From NCBI RefSeq assembly GCF_007655135.1, contig NW_022204331.1, positions 1-64,000 of the forward strand: a stretch of DNA of 64,000 nucleotides. The letters run 5' to 3'. This document shows, one piece after another, positions 14,001-23,869 of this stretch. The position numbers were made by a program, and so were the translations under genes. The notes beneath the pieces were generated by a model. It was not told the DNA's origin and did not search any database. It saw only the letters and a program-made list of their open reading frames with translations. Numbering within the stretch: position 1 is the stretch's first letter; each line of letters starts with the position of its first letter. Source of the stretch: Punica granatum. Its lineage: Eukaryota > Streptophyta > Magnoliopsida > Myrtales > Lythraceae.

Positions 14001-15111
14001 GCAATAGCATCAAAACTTCCTTAACCTGAATCAGGAAAAAGGGGGAAAAAGAAAAGGAGGTTAATTAAAGGAGCCAATCCATATCTCAAGTAGATATTCA
14101 GAAAAAAGAGAGAGAAGGGAAATCTAAATGTTTAGAACCTGCAAGGCTAAATCTCGAGTCGGCAACACCACTAAAGCACGAAGACAATTAACAGCACGAG
14201 TGGAAAGGACCTGCACGATTGGTAAGGCATAGGCTAAAGTTTTCCCACTTCCAGTTGGGGAGTTGATACAGAGGTCTCGCTCAAATGCGCCTGGTCCAAT
14301 TGTCTCTTGCCACACTGCAACTTGCACTGGGAACAGTGAAGATATGCCCATCTTCTGCAAAGCCACCCTCAACCTAAAATAAAACAAGACAGTGAATAAA
14401 AAGACAGATGCCACACCAAAGGATCTTGGCAACAGGTTGAGGTCCTAAATTGTAATGCTCTGGTGTCTGTTCTCTAAACTAAAGCGAGAGCAACATCTTT
14501 TCAGAGGGGCCAAGAATTACAAAGGCAAACACACAAAGGTTTCGGTCCCAGTGCGTTTGAGACAAGAACATCTCTTTTATTACGAAAACCATCCTCATGC
14601 AATGACAAGCAAAAGCTTTCCAAGACGATATAATAGCATTGGTTAATTCTAATTTCATCCGGAATCCAATGCACATGGAATCATTGAAACAGGATGAGAT
14701 ATCTTTAGGAAAATTCAACCTTTTATCTATACTTTAACATATTCCAACGGGAAAAAAGAGTGCTTCAACCAGCTACACATCAATATAAATTCAAGAAAGC
14801 TTGGAACTTTACTGCCAGGTGGTCCTATATATCTGAAAAGATATGCTCTATGCAGAGAAACAACTTCACACAATGTTTTTTGCGAGTAATAAATGGTCTG
14901 CAGTCGATGGAAATCACCAACACAAGTTGCTGGACATGAACAAAACAGAACTCTTATGTACAAGAGTGGAAAGGTAGTAATGACTAGAGCAGTACCGGGG
15001 ATCAAGAAAAGGGAGGAGATGGAGCTGACATTCCTCCGACAGACTGACGTCCACCGGGTTCCTCATCCACGGCAGCACCGGTACGCTCTCCTCCTTCTCT
15101 TCTTCTGCCAT
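11097..15111 (-). CDS. RH1: DEAD-box ATP-dependent RNA helicase, RH1 type, nine exons, apparent frameshift in exon 3
   Basis: Exons on the minus strand, 5' to 3': 15111-14996, 14373-14139, 14025-13772, 13438-13287, 12840-12663, 12238-12051, 11917-11713, 11627-11522, 11203-11097. All introns are GT-AG. About 513 residues, close to the family length. Motifs in order: Q motif GISSLFPVQ (residues 48-56), motif I SPTGSGKT (77-84), Ia PTRDLALQ (110-117), Ib TPGRLMDH, motif II DETD instead of DEAD, motif III SAT, motif IV IVFTSS, motif V TRGMD, motif VI HRAGRTARAG. These are the RecA-like domains that unwind RNA with ATP; the tail is lysine-rich. Oddity: after the acceptor at 14025 the frame meets a TAG. 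The family sequence resumes only if one T is missing from the run at 14012-14015. Either a sequence error or a recent null allele. Joined exons total 1541 nt, one short of a multiple of three. Confidence 0.85.
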
Positions 15112-15509
15112 CTCTGGCGGCTACAAAGTAGAGGGACAGTAGAGATTTGTGAGCTCCTCGCCGCCACTAAAAGTGAAACAGTTGCTCAAGGACTGCTCCC
15201 TGCTCAGACAATCAGCACCATAGCCGCCGACCAGGCCGCAGTGAAAAACATCAGAGAGAGAAAATCCAGTAGCGGGGGAGAGAGAAGAAAAGCAAGCAGC
15301 CAATACATTTGGGCCGGACTCAATTTCAAGGCCCAGAGCCCATATGTGTTTGGGCCTACCCAATTTCATGGCCCAAGAACCATTTTGTTAGTCGGCCTGC
15401 CTTCTCTCTCTCTCGCGCCCCCGGGAGCTTCTCCGTCAGCTGCTCCCGCCGCCGTAGCACGGCGCGGCTGAAGTGAAAGTGGTGACAGAGTTCGTGCGAT
15501 CGCGTTGGG
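15112..15509. promoter_or_regulatory. Divergent promoter between helicase and PPR genes
   Basis: The two start codons are 398 bp apart on opposite strands, so both promoters and both 5' UTRs must share this segment. No TATA box is obvious in either direction, as is common for plant housekeeping genes. Two GGCCCA-type words (15313-15366, for example GGGCCTACC and GGCCCAAG) resemble the TCP/site-II elements found in promoters of ribosomal and organelle-biogenesis genes. Function is inferred from position. Confidence 0.55.
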
Positions 15510-17978
15510 ATGGTGTTCTTCAGACATCGATGCGGTAAGATTAGGCTTCGGTCTGCTTATGTTGATGCTGCGCTGACTGTGAGTGTGTCAGAGCTCGCTC
15601 GTACAACTCCACGGCATTTCTCGTCGTCTTCTTCGATAAGTCCCGCTTCCGGGGCTGTTTCCTCCGACGATGCTGCCGCTGCTCAACGTGCCCAGAAGGA
15701 TAATTCCGATTGGAATTCAGATGGGCACAGTAGATTTAGGCGAACGGATTGTGGAGAATCTGGGGGGTTGAATGCGATTGGGAGTGTGAGGGACTCTGGG
15801 AGTGAGCAAGAACAGGACTTTGGTAGTGTTAATGTCGATGAAGAATCCGAAGATGAAGAAAATGTGGACAATGAAGAGGGTGATGGCTCTGAAGATGATA
15901 GCTTTCCGGCGGGTTGGGGTCCATTTAAGAATTCCAGCGAAGGAAGATATGTAGACCAAAGGGCTGAGGGTATGGAAGGTGAATATAGACACCCATTGGT
16001 ACGAGAAACTTGTCGTCTGATTCAGCTTCACTCAACTTGGGACCCGAAGCTTGAAAGCAAACTGAGGCATTTACTAAGGAGCTTGAAGCCGAGGCAAGTT
16101 TGTGCTGTCCTCCGCTCTCAGCAGGACGAAAGGGTTGCTCTCCGGTTCTTCTATTGGGCTGACCGGCAATGGCGGTACCGGCACGATCCCATTGTGTACT
16201 CCACGATGTTGGAGATTCTTAGCAAGACCAAGCTGTGCCAAGGTGCTCGGAGGGTTCTGACGATTATGGGCCGGAGAGGAATCAAGCGTCCCCCGGAAGT
16301 TTTTCGATGTGTGATGTTGTCCTACAGCAGGGCAGGGAAGGTGAGGGATGCCCTGCGGATACTGACACTGATGCAGAAGGCGGGAGTTGACCCCGATTTG
16401 TCTGTGTGTAACACTGTCATTAAGGTTTTGATAGAAAATGAGAGGCTTGAGAAGGCCTTCAAGTTTATGGAACGTATGCAGATAGTCGGCATGATGCCTG
16501 ATGTCATTACATATAATTGCTTGATTAAGGGGCTCTGTGATGTGCATCGGGTTCAAGATGCTGTTGAGCTGATCGATATGATGCCAGCTAAAGATTGCTC
16601 CCCGGATAAGATTAGCTACTACACGGTTATGGATTTTCTCTGCAAGGACAAGAGGATACAGGAGGTGAAGGATATGATGGAGAAGATGGTGAGATATAGT
16701 AAGTTGGTAGTAGACCAGGTTACTTACAACCATCTTATCCACGTGCTTTCAAAACACGGCCACGGAGATGAGGCACTTGAGTTCTCAAGGGAGTCCGAGC
16801 GGATGGGGTTTCGCATCGATACAGTGCGCGCAAGTGCTATAGTTCATTCTTTCTGTAAGGTGGGAAAAATGGATAAGGCAAAAGAATTGGTGCAGGAGAT
16901 GTTCGCGAAAGGTTGCATCCCGGATGTGGTGACATATACTGCTGTGATCAATGGTTTCTGCAGAGTGGGTAAAGTAGATCAAGCCCAGAAGCTGCTCCAG
17001 CAGATGTACAGGCATGGTTTGAAGCCAAACACGGTTACATACACGGCGTTGTTAACTGGACTATGCCGGAATGGAAACTCACTGGAGGCGAAGAAGATGA
17101 TCGACGTGAGCGAGGAGAACTGGTGGGTCCCTAATGCCATAACATACGGCGCTGTGATGCATGGGCTACGCAGGGAAAATAAGCTGTCCGAGGCCTGTGA
17201 TGTGGCTAGGGAGATGATGAAGAAGGGCTTTTTGCCAACGCCAGTTGATATCAATTTGTTGCTTCAGTCGCTTTGTCATGAAGGTAGAGTGGATGAGGCC
17301 AAAAAGTTCATGGAGGAATGCCTGAACAAGGGCTGTGCTATTAATGTGGTAAATTTCACGACAGTGATTCATGGATTCTGTCGGAGAGATAAACTGGAGG
17401 CTGCATTATCGTTGCTTGAGGACATGTATCTGAGCAACAAACACCCGGACGTATTCACATACACCACCTTAATTGACTCCTTGGCTAAGAAGGGTCGAAT
17501 AGAAGAGGCGACTGAGCTTGCAGTAAACATGCTGAAGAGAGGTCTACTTCCCACTGCCGCCACGTACAGGACTGTTATACATCGTTACTGTGAGCTGGGA
17601 AGGGTTGAAGAGTTGCTGCTGTTGTTAGAGAAGATGCTTTTGCGGCAGAAGTGTCGGACAGCATACAATCAAGTTATTGAGAAGCTCTGCATTTTCGGGA
17701 ACTTGGAGGCAGCTCAAAATTTGTTGGGGAAGGTCCTGAGGACAGCTTCTAAGGAAGATGCCAATACCTGTCATGTGCTGATGCAAAGTTATATGAGCGG
17801 AGGGTTTGCTCTGTCAGCATATATAGTGGCCTGCAGAATGTTCCGAAGAAATCTGATCCCGGATTCAAAGTTATGTGAGAGGCTGAGCAAGAGGCTTGCG
17901 ACAGAGGGAAAGAAGGAGGAGGCCGATAAGCTCATGCTACTTTTTGTAGAGCGTGGATGCGCTGTAGCTCAGAGTTGA
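15510..17978 (+). CDS. P-class pentatricopeptide repeat protein, probably mitochondrial (822 aa)
   Basis: Intronless frame of 822 codons. The first 45 residues are rich in R, S and A with almost no acidic residues and a likely cleavage zone at RHFSSSSS, which fits a mitochondrial (or plastid) transit peptide. Residues about 100-130 form an acidic spacer. From about residue 220 to the end lie roughly 16-17 tandem repeats of 35 residues, such as VVTYTAVINGFCRVGKVDQA and VFTYTTLIDSLAKKGRIEEA. No E, DYW or SMR domain follows, so it is of the pure P class. These proteins bind single-stranded organellar RNA, one base per repeat, and protect, process or help translate it. I cannot name the Arabidopsis orthologue. 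It is divergently paired with the helicase gene. Confidence 0.9.
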   Translation: MVFFRHRCGKIRLRSAYVDAALTVSVSELARTTPRHFSSSSSISPASGAVSSDDAAAAQRAQKDNSDWNSDGHSRFRRTDCGESGGLNAIGSVRDSGSEQEQDFGSVNVDEESEDEENVDNEEGDGSEDDSFPAGWGPFKNSSEGRYVDQRAEGMEGEYRHPLVRETCRLIQLHSTWDPKLESKLRHLLRSLKPRQVCAVLRSQQDERVALRFFYWADRQWRYRHDPIVYSTMLEILSKTKLCQGARRVLTIMGRRGIKRPPEVFRCVMLSYSRAGKVRDALRILTLMQKAGVDPDLSVCNTVIKVLIENERLEKAFKFMERMQIVGMMPDVITYNCLIKGLCDVHRVQDAVELIDMMPAKDCSPDKISYYTVMDFLCKDKRIQEVKDMMEKMVRYSKLVVDQVTYNHLIHVLSKHGHGDEALEFSRESERMGFRIDTVRASAIVHSFCKVGKMDKAKELVQEMFAKGCIPDVVTYTAVINGFCRVGKVDQAQKLLQQMYRHGLKPNTVTYTALLTGLCRNGNSLEAKKMIDVSEENWWVPNAITYGAVMHGLRRENKLSEACDVAREMMKKGFLPTPVDINLLLQSLCHEGRVDEAKKFMEECLNKGCAINVVNFTTVIHGFCRRDKLEAALSLLEDMYLSNKHPDVFTYTTLIDSLAKKGRIEEATELAVNMLKRGLLPTAATYRTVIHRYCELGRVEELLLLLEKMLLRQKCRTAYNQVIEKLCIFGNLEAAQNLLGKVLRTASKEDANTCHVLMQSYMSGGFALSAYIVACRMFRRNLIPDSKLCERLSKRLATEGKKEEADKLMLLFVERGCAVAQS

Positions 17979-18768
17979 ATTTGTGGTCTTTCGTATGTTG
18001 GGGAGAACTCCTTTTTGCAGGCAGAATACGCCCCATGGTCGATTGAAGGTACTGGGCCACTGTCACTTGAACTCACGTGTGATGAACCTCGAATCTGTCT
18101 CTGGACAGCCAGCTCATAACAAAATAGTAAAACGGCCTCACACAATGGAATTGGTTGACGGAGCAACCCCCAAGCTGTGAGGACGCATCTGACGAGGAGG
18201 CGAGCACCCTCTAAGGTGACCACCGTACGAGCTAGTGCACCATGCGGGGGCAGGCAAATGGGAACCGAACTGAGAACTCGAACCACTTGGCTGACTGACC
18301 CCTTCATATTGGTTTAAGCAGGGTGGGGAATGACTGGAGCCAATCAGAAGTGCTCAGACGTCCACACGAACCGCCAAAACTGTAATAGCATGTTTAAGAA
18401 ACGGAAGATATTATGTCGAAATCACTTGTCGTGCTTGTATGCTGGATTTTGTTGTTTCTTCTATTCGATTAAATACGAGAAATACCTCAAAATTCGAAAC
18501 TGAAACTGGATAGTACTAAGTAGAAAAGCAGGAAGATTTGAGGTCAGGCTTCTGCCATTGGATTCGTATTGCTTTTGCTTCGATGAATATAGGACTGCTC
18601 TATCCAGCTATATAAAGGAATAAATTGTCAAACTACTCATCGACTTAAAAAGGATAAATTGCAAGGTTGCTTATTCTTGTCGATGAAACATATGTTATTC
18701 TTGCAAAAAAAAAAAAAAGGGATGACAGAACAGGAAGGGGCTGGTAAAGTGTTGCTCCGGGTTCACAA
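17979..18768. other. Intergenic DNA between PPR gene and synthase remnant
   Basis: It holds the PPR 3' UTR and then unremarkable sequence with an A tract at about 18704-18718. Short frames occur on both strands, but none has recognisable content. Confidence 0.5.
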
Positions 18769-19601
18769 TTACTTGGTTCCTGTAATGACGATGTGTGTCA
18801 GATCTATGAGGGCTCGCCGCGATCCTCTCACGACTTTGCCATTGCCCTACCAGAAGATCAATCGATGCAGCTGCTCGGTCAGCATGCTCTTTCGCTAGCT
18901 CCTTTGCCCTCTGTATTCCGTGGCTCTTCCAAAGGTACTGTAGGGCCTGCAATTCATTCAGAAAAGATCATCTAACGTTTTGTCGTCTGAAAAAGCTTCA
19001 GTTATGTATACAAAAATGGAATAAAGGATGATTCGGACACTTACGAGATCTACATTTTTAGGATCTTCAAAGCCACAGTCGACAACCGGGGGCAGTTCAG
19101 GAAATTCTTCCATGGCAAACAGTGATGGAGCAGTTACAATTTCCTGCATGACAGCATAAAGAAATTCCAAGTTATGACGGGTGCATTGCCATATAAGTTT
19201 CTCATAATTTACCTAAAGCAAGCATTATTCCTGGAAAAAAGAATATATATATTGTGAGACAGATACACTACGTGATGAATGTCGGATAAAGAGTCCTTCC
19301 CAAGTGAAGCAGATGTACCGGTGAAATCAAGAACATCATCCATCAATTGAAATGCCAATCCCTGTAGAATGTAGGATAATACGTTATGCATCATCAGTTC
19401 AGAACCATTAATGGTATAATGGAAAGACGGTCTTGTTTATATGTACATTCATGTACATGCCTACTAACTAGATTGCTGCCATAGGCATGGGCCAAATTTG
19501 CAGCTTCAGCTGTTTGATCAGCGAGGAGAGAAATAGCCTTGCAGCTGTTTGCAATCAATGATGCAGTCTTGTAATACGTCTTTTGCATATAATACTCCAT
19601 C
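18769..19601 (-). pseudogene. Solanesyl/geranyl diphosphate synthase, 3' remnant (last four exons)
   Basis: Four exon-like blocks with consensus splice sites on the minus strand: 19601-19469 (MEYYMQKTYYKTASLI), 19361-19272 (GLAFQLMDDVLDFTGTSASL), 19143-19045 (TAPSLFAMEEFPELPPVVD), 18946-18769 (ALQYLWKSHGIQRAKELA). They match the C-terminal third of plant trans-polyprenyl diphosphate synthases of the SPS3/GPPS1 type, including the second aspartate-rich motif DDVLD. The N-terminal two thirds, with the first DDxxD motif that binds the allylic substrate, is absent from the 1.2 kb upstream. In the last block the family ending RRALIDLTHIVITGTK appears in another frame, with its stop at 18769, so there is a 1-nt indel near 18875-18890. 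Truncation plus frameshift makes a pseudogene the best call. Confidence 0.8.
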
Positions 19602-20783
19602 CTCCATTCATAGAAAAAAAAACTGGCATCAAATTCTATGCTTGTAAAAACCCAGTCCGAATGTTCAGCCCGTAACACAATGCGAATTAAAGGCTTCAAG
19701 CAAGACAACAGAGGCGGAAACAGAGCAAGATTTAAATGATTTGTAGCATGCCATCAGTATCACAGTTGATCATAGAATAAATCGCACACCTACACCGTCG
19801 GTCAGCAGATGCAATCATCTGCATGTAGGTCTGTACATGCAGTACCGTCTCTATAGGTATGATCGACTTTCCACCTCAGCATTCTCTCGATGAGAGTGAT
19901 CTAACTGCATCGACTAAGGAAGTAATACAAGGAGCCCCGTCATGTGGACCTACGATGAGTCTTCGAACCACCTCTACATCCATCTAGATTGAGTAAACTC
20001 CAGGCACGCATGCATCATGGTCCCAAGCATGGATGGCAATAAATCACAACCTATACTTCCGAGAATTAGTTAGATCATATTAAGTAGATGATTCTACATC
20101 TAGTTATACGGACTACATTTGATGAATGCACCTGGCAAAATCGTTGCAGATGTAACACTTTGCAGTTAGAACAACACAATCGAAGTTTAGAAAAGTAGGC
20201 TAGAGCTGCGTATGATGATTCTATATTTCGGGAGATCTAAAGTACTACCGTCAACTCTTTAATGTACTAATTACTAATGAACCAAACTTTCAATAACACG
20301 CAGCCACGCAGTGAGCACAAGGCGAACTATTCTTTCGCCTTTTACTAAAGAATACCATGTGCTCGCCGTATATAGTGGCATACGCCAATTTTTGGAGAGT
20401 TCTTCGTCTCTTGACGGAGGCTCCACTTTAAAAAAAAAAACTTTCAATAACCTCAAATCTTAAAAAATTAAGAGCTTCTCAGAAGGACCAATATTAAGAC
20501 GTCATCATCTTTTCTTTCGTGTTTCCACACCACACTTCTTATGTATTTCCACACGTTTTGTTGTGTATATGTTTCATGTATGTTCCCTCTTCTTTAACAT
20601 GTTTGTATCCCGGGCAATGCTCCGATTCTCAGGTTGTTGCTCACGCAGGAGTACCGACTACCGAGCCCAACAATGAATGAACGGGGAATGATGTACATTA
20701 ATTGGAATCATATCAAATCTACACAAGAGAATTGAATGTGAAAGAATAATGGGCACTTCCCTCTGGATCATCTCATCATAATA
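19602..20783. other. Intergenic DNA upstream of synthase remnant, no missing exons found
   Basis: I searched this stretch on the minus strand for the N-terminal exons of the prenyl synthase (first DDxxD motif, KLLRP block) and saw none. There is no other coding signal. It also contains the 3' flank of the mTERF gene. Confidence 0.5.
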
Positions 20784-22033
20784 TTATGTCGAGGACGTCC
20801 CTTGTTTGATGAGCTCATGAAACTCTTCATTGGTGCTCTTGAGCATCACCGGCAGAGGCAGCCTTGCCCTGCTCCGCATGGCCTCCTCGTGCCTCGGCTT
20901 TATCCGCTTCTCCAGGCTGAATGCAAAGTACTGAGGGAAATCCTTCAGCTCCTCCAGCGTCCTCTGCATCTCCTCACGGAAGAACTCAAGCTTGGGCTTG
21001 AAGTTGTTCTCGATGCTGAACGTGAACAGCGCAGGGCACCTCAGGACCATATCCACTGTCTCGTCCCTCAAGAACCCGATGCTCTCCAAGTACTTGAGCT
21101 TCGGGATCAAGGTGTTCTCCACGCTGGACACCAGCAAGACAGGGTCCTGGTAGGCCAAGGCCTGCAATGGCCGGGATAGAGTCAGAAATTTCCATCATCA
21201 TCGCGTCTTATGATAAATTGTTGGATGATATTAGACCGATGTGGCATGTTACATATGAACCAAATCAATGATTATCAAACACATACAGGAAAGTGTTAAA
21301 TCATTCGCATCAAGGAAATTAGTAAGATAACATGCGTGCTTTCTCGATCAGGAAAACCCGAAAGCGCATTATGATTCGGGAACATTATCATAAACAAAGG
21401 TCACGTTTTCGATGCAATTTTTGCCAATTCATTGAACCGTGTTAATGATAAGACACAATGGCAGGGCAGGGCAGGGCAGGGCAGCTCGGTCCTTGCCTGC
21501 AAGTCCTTGAACCCAAGTCTCTGGAGGTAGAAGAGGGCGGGCTTGAGCTGGTCGGGGACGCTGGATACGAGCAGGCGGGGACACTTGTTGACGGCCCTCC
21601 GGAAGCCATGCTCGGGGACCTTGAGGTCCTGGGAGAGGAAGGCGAAGACAGGGGCGAGGTCGGAGCGGATGTCGGAGGTGAGGATGCGGGGGCACATGCC
21701 GAAGATGCGGGCGAGGTCCTTCTGGTGGATGCCCTTGGACTGGAGGAAGGAGACGACGGAGTGTATGGAGTGGAGAGAGACGGAGTGGAGGGAGGGGTTG
21801 AGGGAGAGGGCGCGGCCGGAGTCGACCCCCATGATTTCGAGGCAGAGGATCTTCTCCTTGAACTGAAGGGAGATGTTGGAGTGGGCAGGGGAGTAGAGCG
21901 GGTGCTCCTGGAGGAGGCTGCTGCTCTGAGGTTTAATGGCTGGCTTCGTTGACAATTGAGAATTGGGATACGATGAAGAAGATGAAGATGAAGAGTAGCA
22001 GCAGAATGACGAGTGCAATGGCGATGCTCTCAT
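20784..22033 (-). CDS. mTERF-family organellar transcription factor, two exons (304 aa)
   Basis: Exon 1 is 22033-21497 (179 codons) and exon 2 is 21161-20784 (125 codons plus stop). The first 55 residues are rich in S, P and Q with few acidic residues and resemble an organelle transit peptide. The rest is a run of mTERF motifs, each with a conserved leucine/proline pattern: GMCPRILTSDIRSDLAPVFA, NKCPRLLVSSVPDQLKPALF, YQDPVLLVSSVENTLIPKLK, LRCPALFTFSIENNFKPKLE and a final FPQYFAFSLEKRIKPRHE. mTERF proteins are helical-repeat nucleic-acid binders acting in plastid or mitochondrial transcription and RNA processing. The intron begins with GC, not GT (AG|GCAAGG); using a GT further in would add residues foreign to the family. 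From memory the likely Arabidopsis counterpart is AT2G34620. Confidence 0.85.
21458..21482. repeat. Short GGGCA tandem repeat in the mTERF intron
   Basis: About five tandem copies of the pentamer GGGCA on the plus strand, just inside the GC-AG intron of the mTERF gene. It makes the antisense frame across the intron look open and is not coding. Confidence 0.7.
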
Positions 22034-23541
22034 GGTGTTTGGATGGATGGACTGAGCGGAGGAGAGTGATGAGGAAACTGAGACGATGGGCTCGTCAATT
22101 CTCGTTTCTCATCTGCTCATTTTGAGCTTCATTTATTGGTCAGAAGGGTTGCCACGTGGAAAACTGTCCGAGACCGATTGGCCAACGATTGATTGCACTG
22201 ATTTTCTCCATCTTTCCTTTTTCTTGCCAACTAGAAGACATGCCAGGCCATATGCGCGGGCTAGTACTATTGCATTTTGAGTCCAATCATTTTTTTTTTC
22301 ATTAAATATTTTCTAAATATGCAGATATGAAACATAATCGACTGATATCGTGAATAAAAAAAATACACTGATATGTAGGTACATATGCTGACTTATTTAA
22401 GAAATGTTAAGCAAGAAGAATCTTTTTTTATCATCTTAATTTATTATAATTTTATTTAAGGAGTTTGCGGTATACTTAGAAGTAAGTCTTTATATATAAT
22501 ACCTAATTCTAATTTGAACATTTCGATACCCATGCAATATAATTATAAAACATCATTTCACTCTCAAGTTAAAATTATAGTGCAATTCCTATTTGAAAAA
22601 TGACTTCCACTCTCGACAAATTTAAAAAATGTGAAGCAAATGAAAAGTAAATGGCTTTAGTTTTTGAAAGGTTTCTCAAGCAAAAAGGATAAGAGAAGCA
22701 AGTAGCATCGGCTTCTAGGAAACGTCTCGAGCAAAATGTGAGAAAAGATTTTGCATCCTAATTCATTCGAAAATTGGCAATTTCAAGTGTTTATCCATAT
22801 CATTCATCAAGTATGATTCTAATAACCCGGGACATAATAAATCCTTTAGTACGACAAACTAAAGAAAGTATTGGACCAGAAAAACGATTCAGTAAAATTA
22901 CTTTGGATTAAAAGAACTCTCTAAGATGTATGAAGTCTTTACATGATCAGAGTCTAGATAAAGATCTCACAGGCTCTTCTATGAAGTCTCCTAATAGCTT
23001 ACAGCAAATCAGTAAATTCCTTTAGGACATTACTCCACTTTCCTTTCTAAAGATAATAATGTATGAAAGACTGAAAGTGCAGTTAAATAGGTTTATTTAT
23101 AACTTAGTCTTTTGAGCTTTTATTGCATGTCATTTCAGTTTCGAAAGCGAGATGTCACTATAATATTGCGTCACTTGTCATGTTGTTATTGGGGTCACAC
23201 GAAGGGTTGCATAAGGAAAAAGCCTCTGTGTCATACGCGCCATTTCTCAACGCGTCGTCGCGGTTTTTAATATTGATTATAAATATGTCAAGTAATTCCT
23301 ATGTTATTAATTTCACTAGATACTTATAATAATATTCACATGAATATTATGTTTGTTTAATAAACTCAACCATAACGAATGTATGAATTGATATCTTATA
23401 TCTTATGCTATTATTAAAGAAAGAATCTGATATTGTAACCAATTTTTTCTATTTTTTATGTCGTTATAAACTCATTAATCAATTTATTCTCGTACTTTTA
23501 AGGAATTTATTTTAAAAGAAATTCTCTTAATCAAGAACTCT
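22034..23541. other. mTERF upstream region and AT-rich intergenic DNA
   Basis: The first 100-200 bp would hold the mTERF promoter and 5' UTR (minus strand). The rest is AT-rich with no gene signal. Confidence 0.5.
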
Positions 23542-23664
23542 TTGTTGTTGGTAACCACTTGTAATCGGAATTTTTTTTTTGCCGGAAAAGAAATGAGGCA
23601 ATTGCAAGTTAACTTGCACCAAAAGAAAATTCTAATTACAAGTGGTTACCAACAACTTCCGATT
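23542..23664. repeat. Strong hairpin: inverted repeat with palindromic loop
   Basis: GTTGGTAACCACTTGTAAT on the left pairs perfectly with ATTACAAGTGGTTACCAAC on the right. The flanking CGGAA and TTCCG also pair in part. The loop of about 60-70 bases contains the palindrome TGCAAGTTAACTTGCA. The paired arm of about 20 bp with few mismatches resembles a small fold-back element or a small-RNA precursor. Confidence 0.6.
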
Positions 23665-23869
23665 ACATTTATACAAGTGCCAAATTATAATAGACAATCT
23701 ATTTATAAAAATTCTTCAAATAAGAAAACTCTCGTATTTCCTTAATTAGATTTATCCTTGATATTTGATTTGATTTCAGAATGTGCTAGCACCCTTGCAA
23801 CCACATTACAAGCCTCATCCGATAATTAATTCCTAATTAATTTCCTTAATTAGAATTACTTGTTTTCTC

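Noticed and set aside
16074..16742. 222-codon minus-strand frame
   Set aside because: Antisense shadow of the PPR repeats; periodic codon bias of the plus-strand gene keeps it open.
21458..21952. 164-codon plus-strand frame
   Set aside because: Antisense to mTERF exon 1 and its GGGCA repeat; rich in G, E and D as expected of a shadow of a leucine/serine-rich gene.
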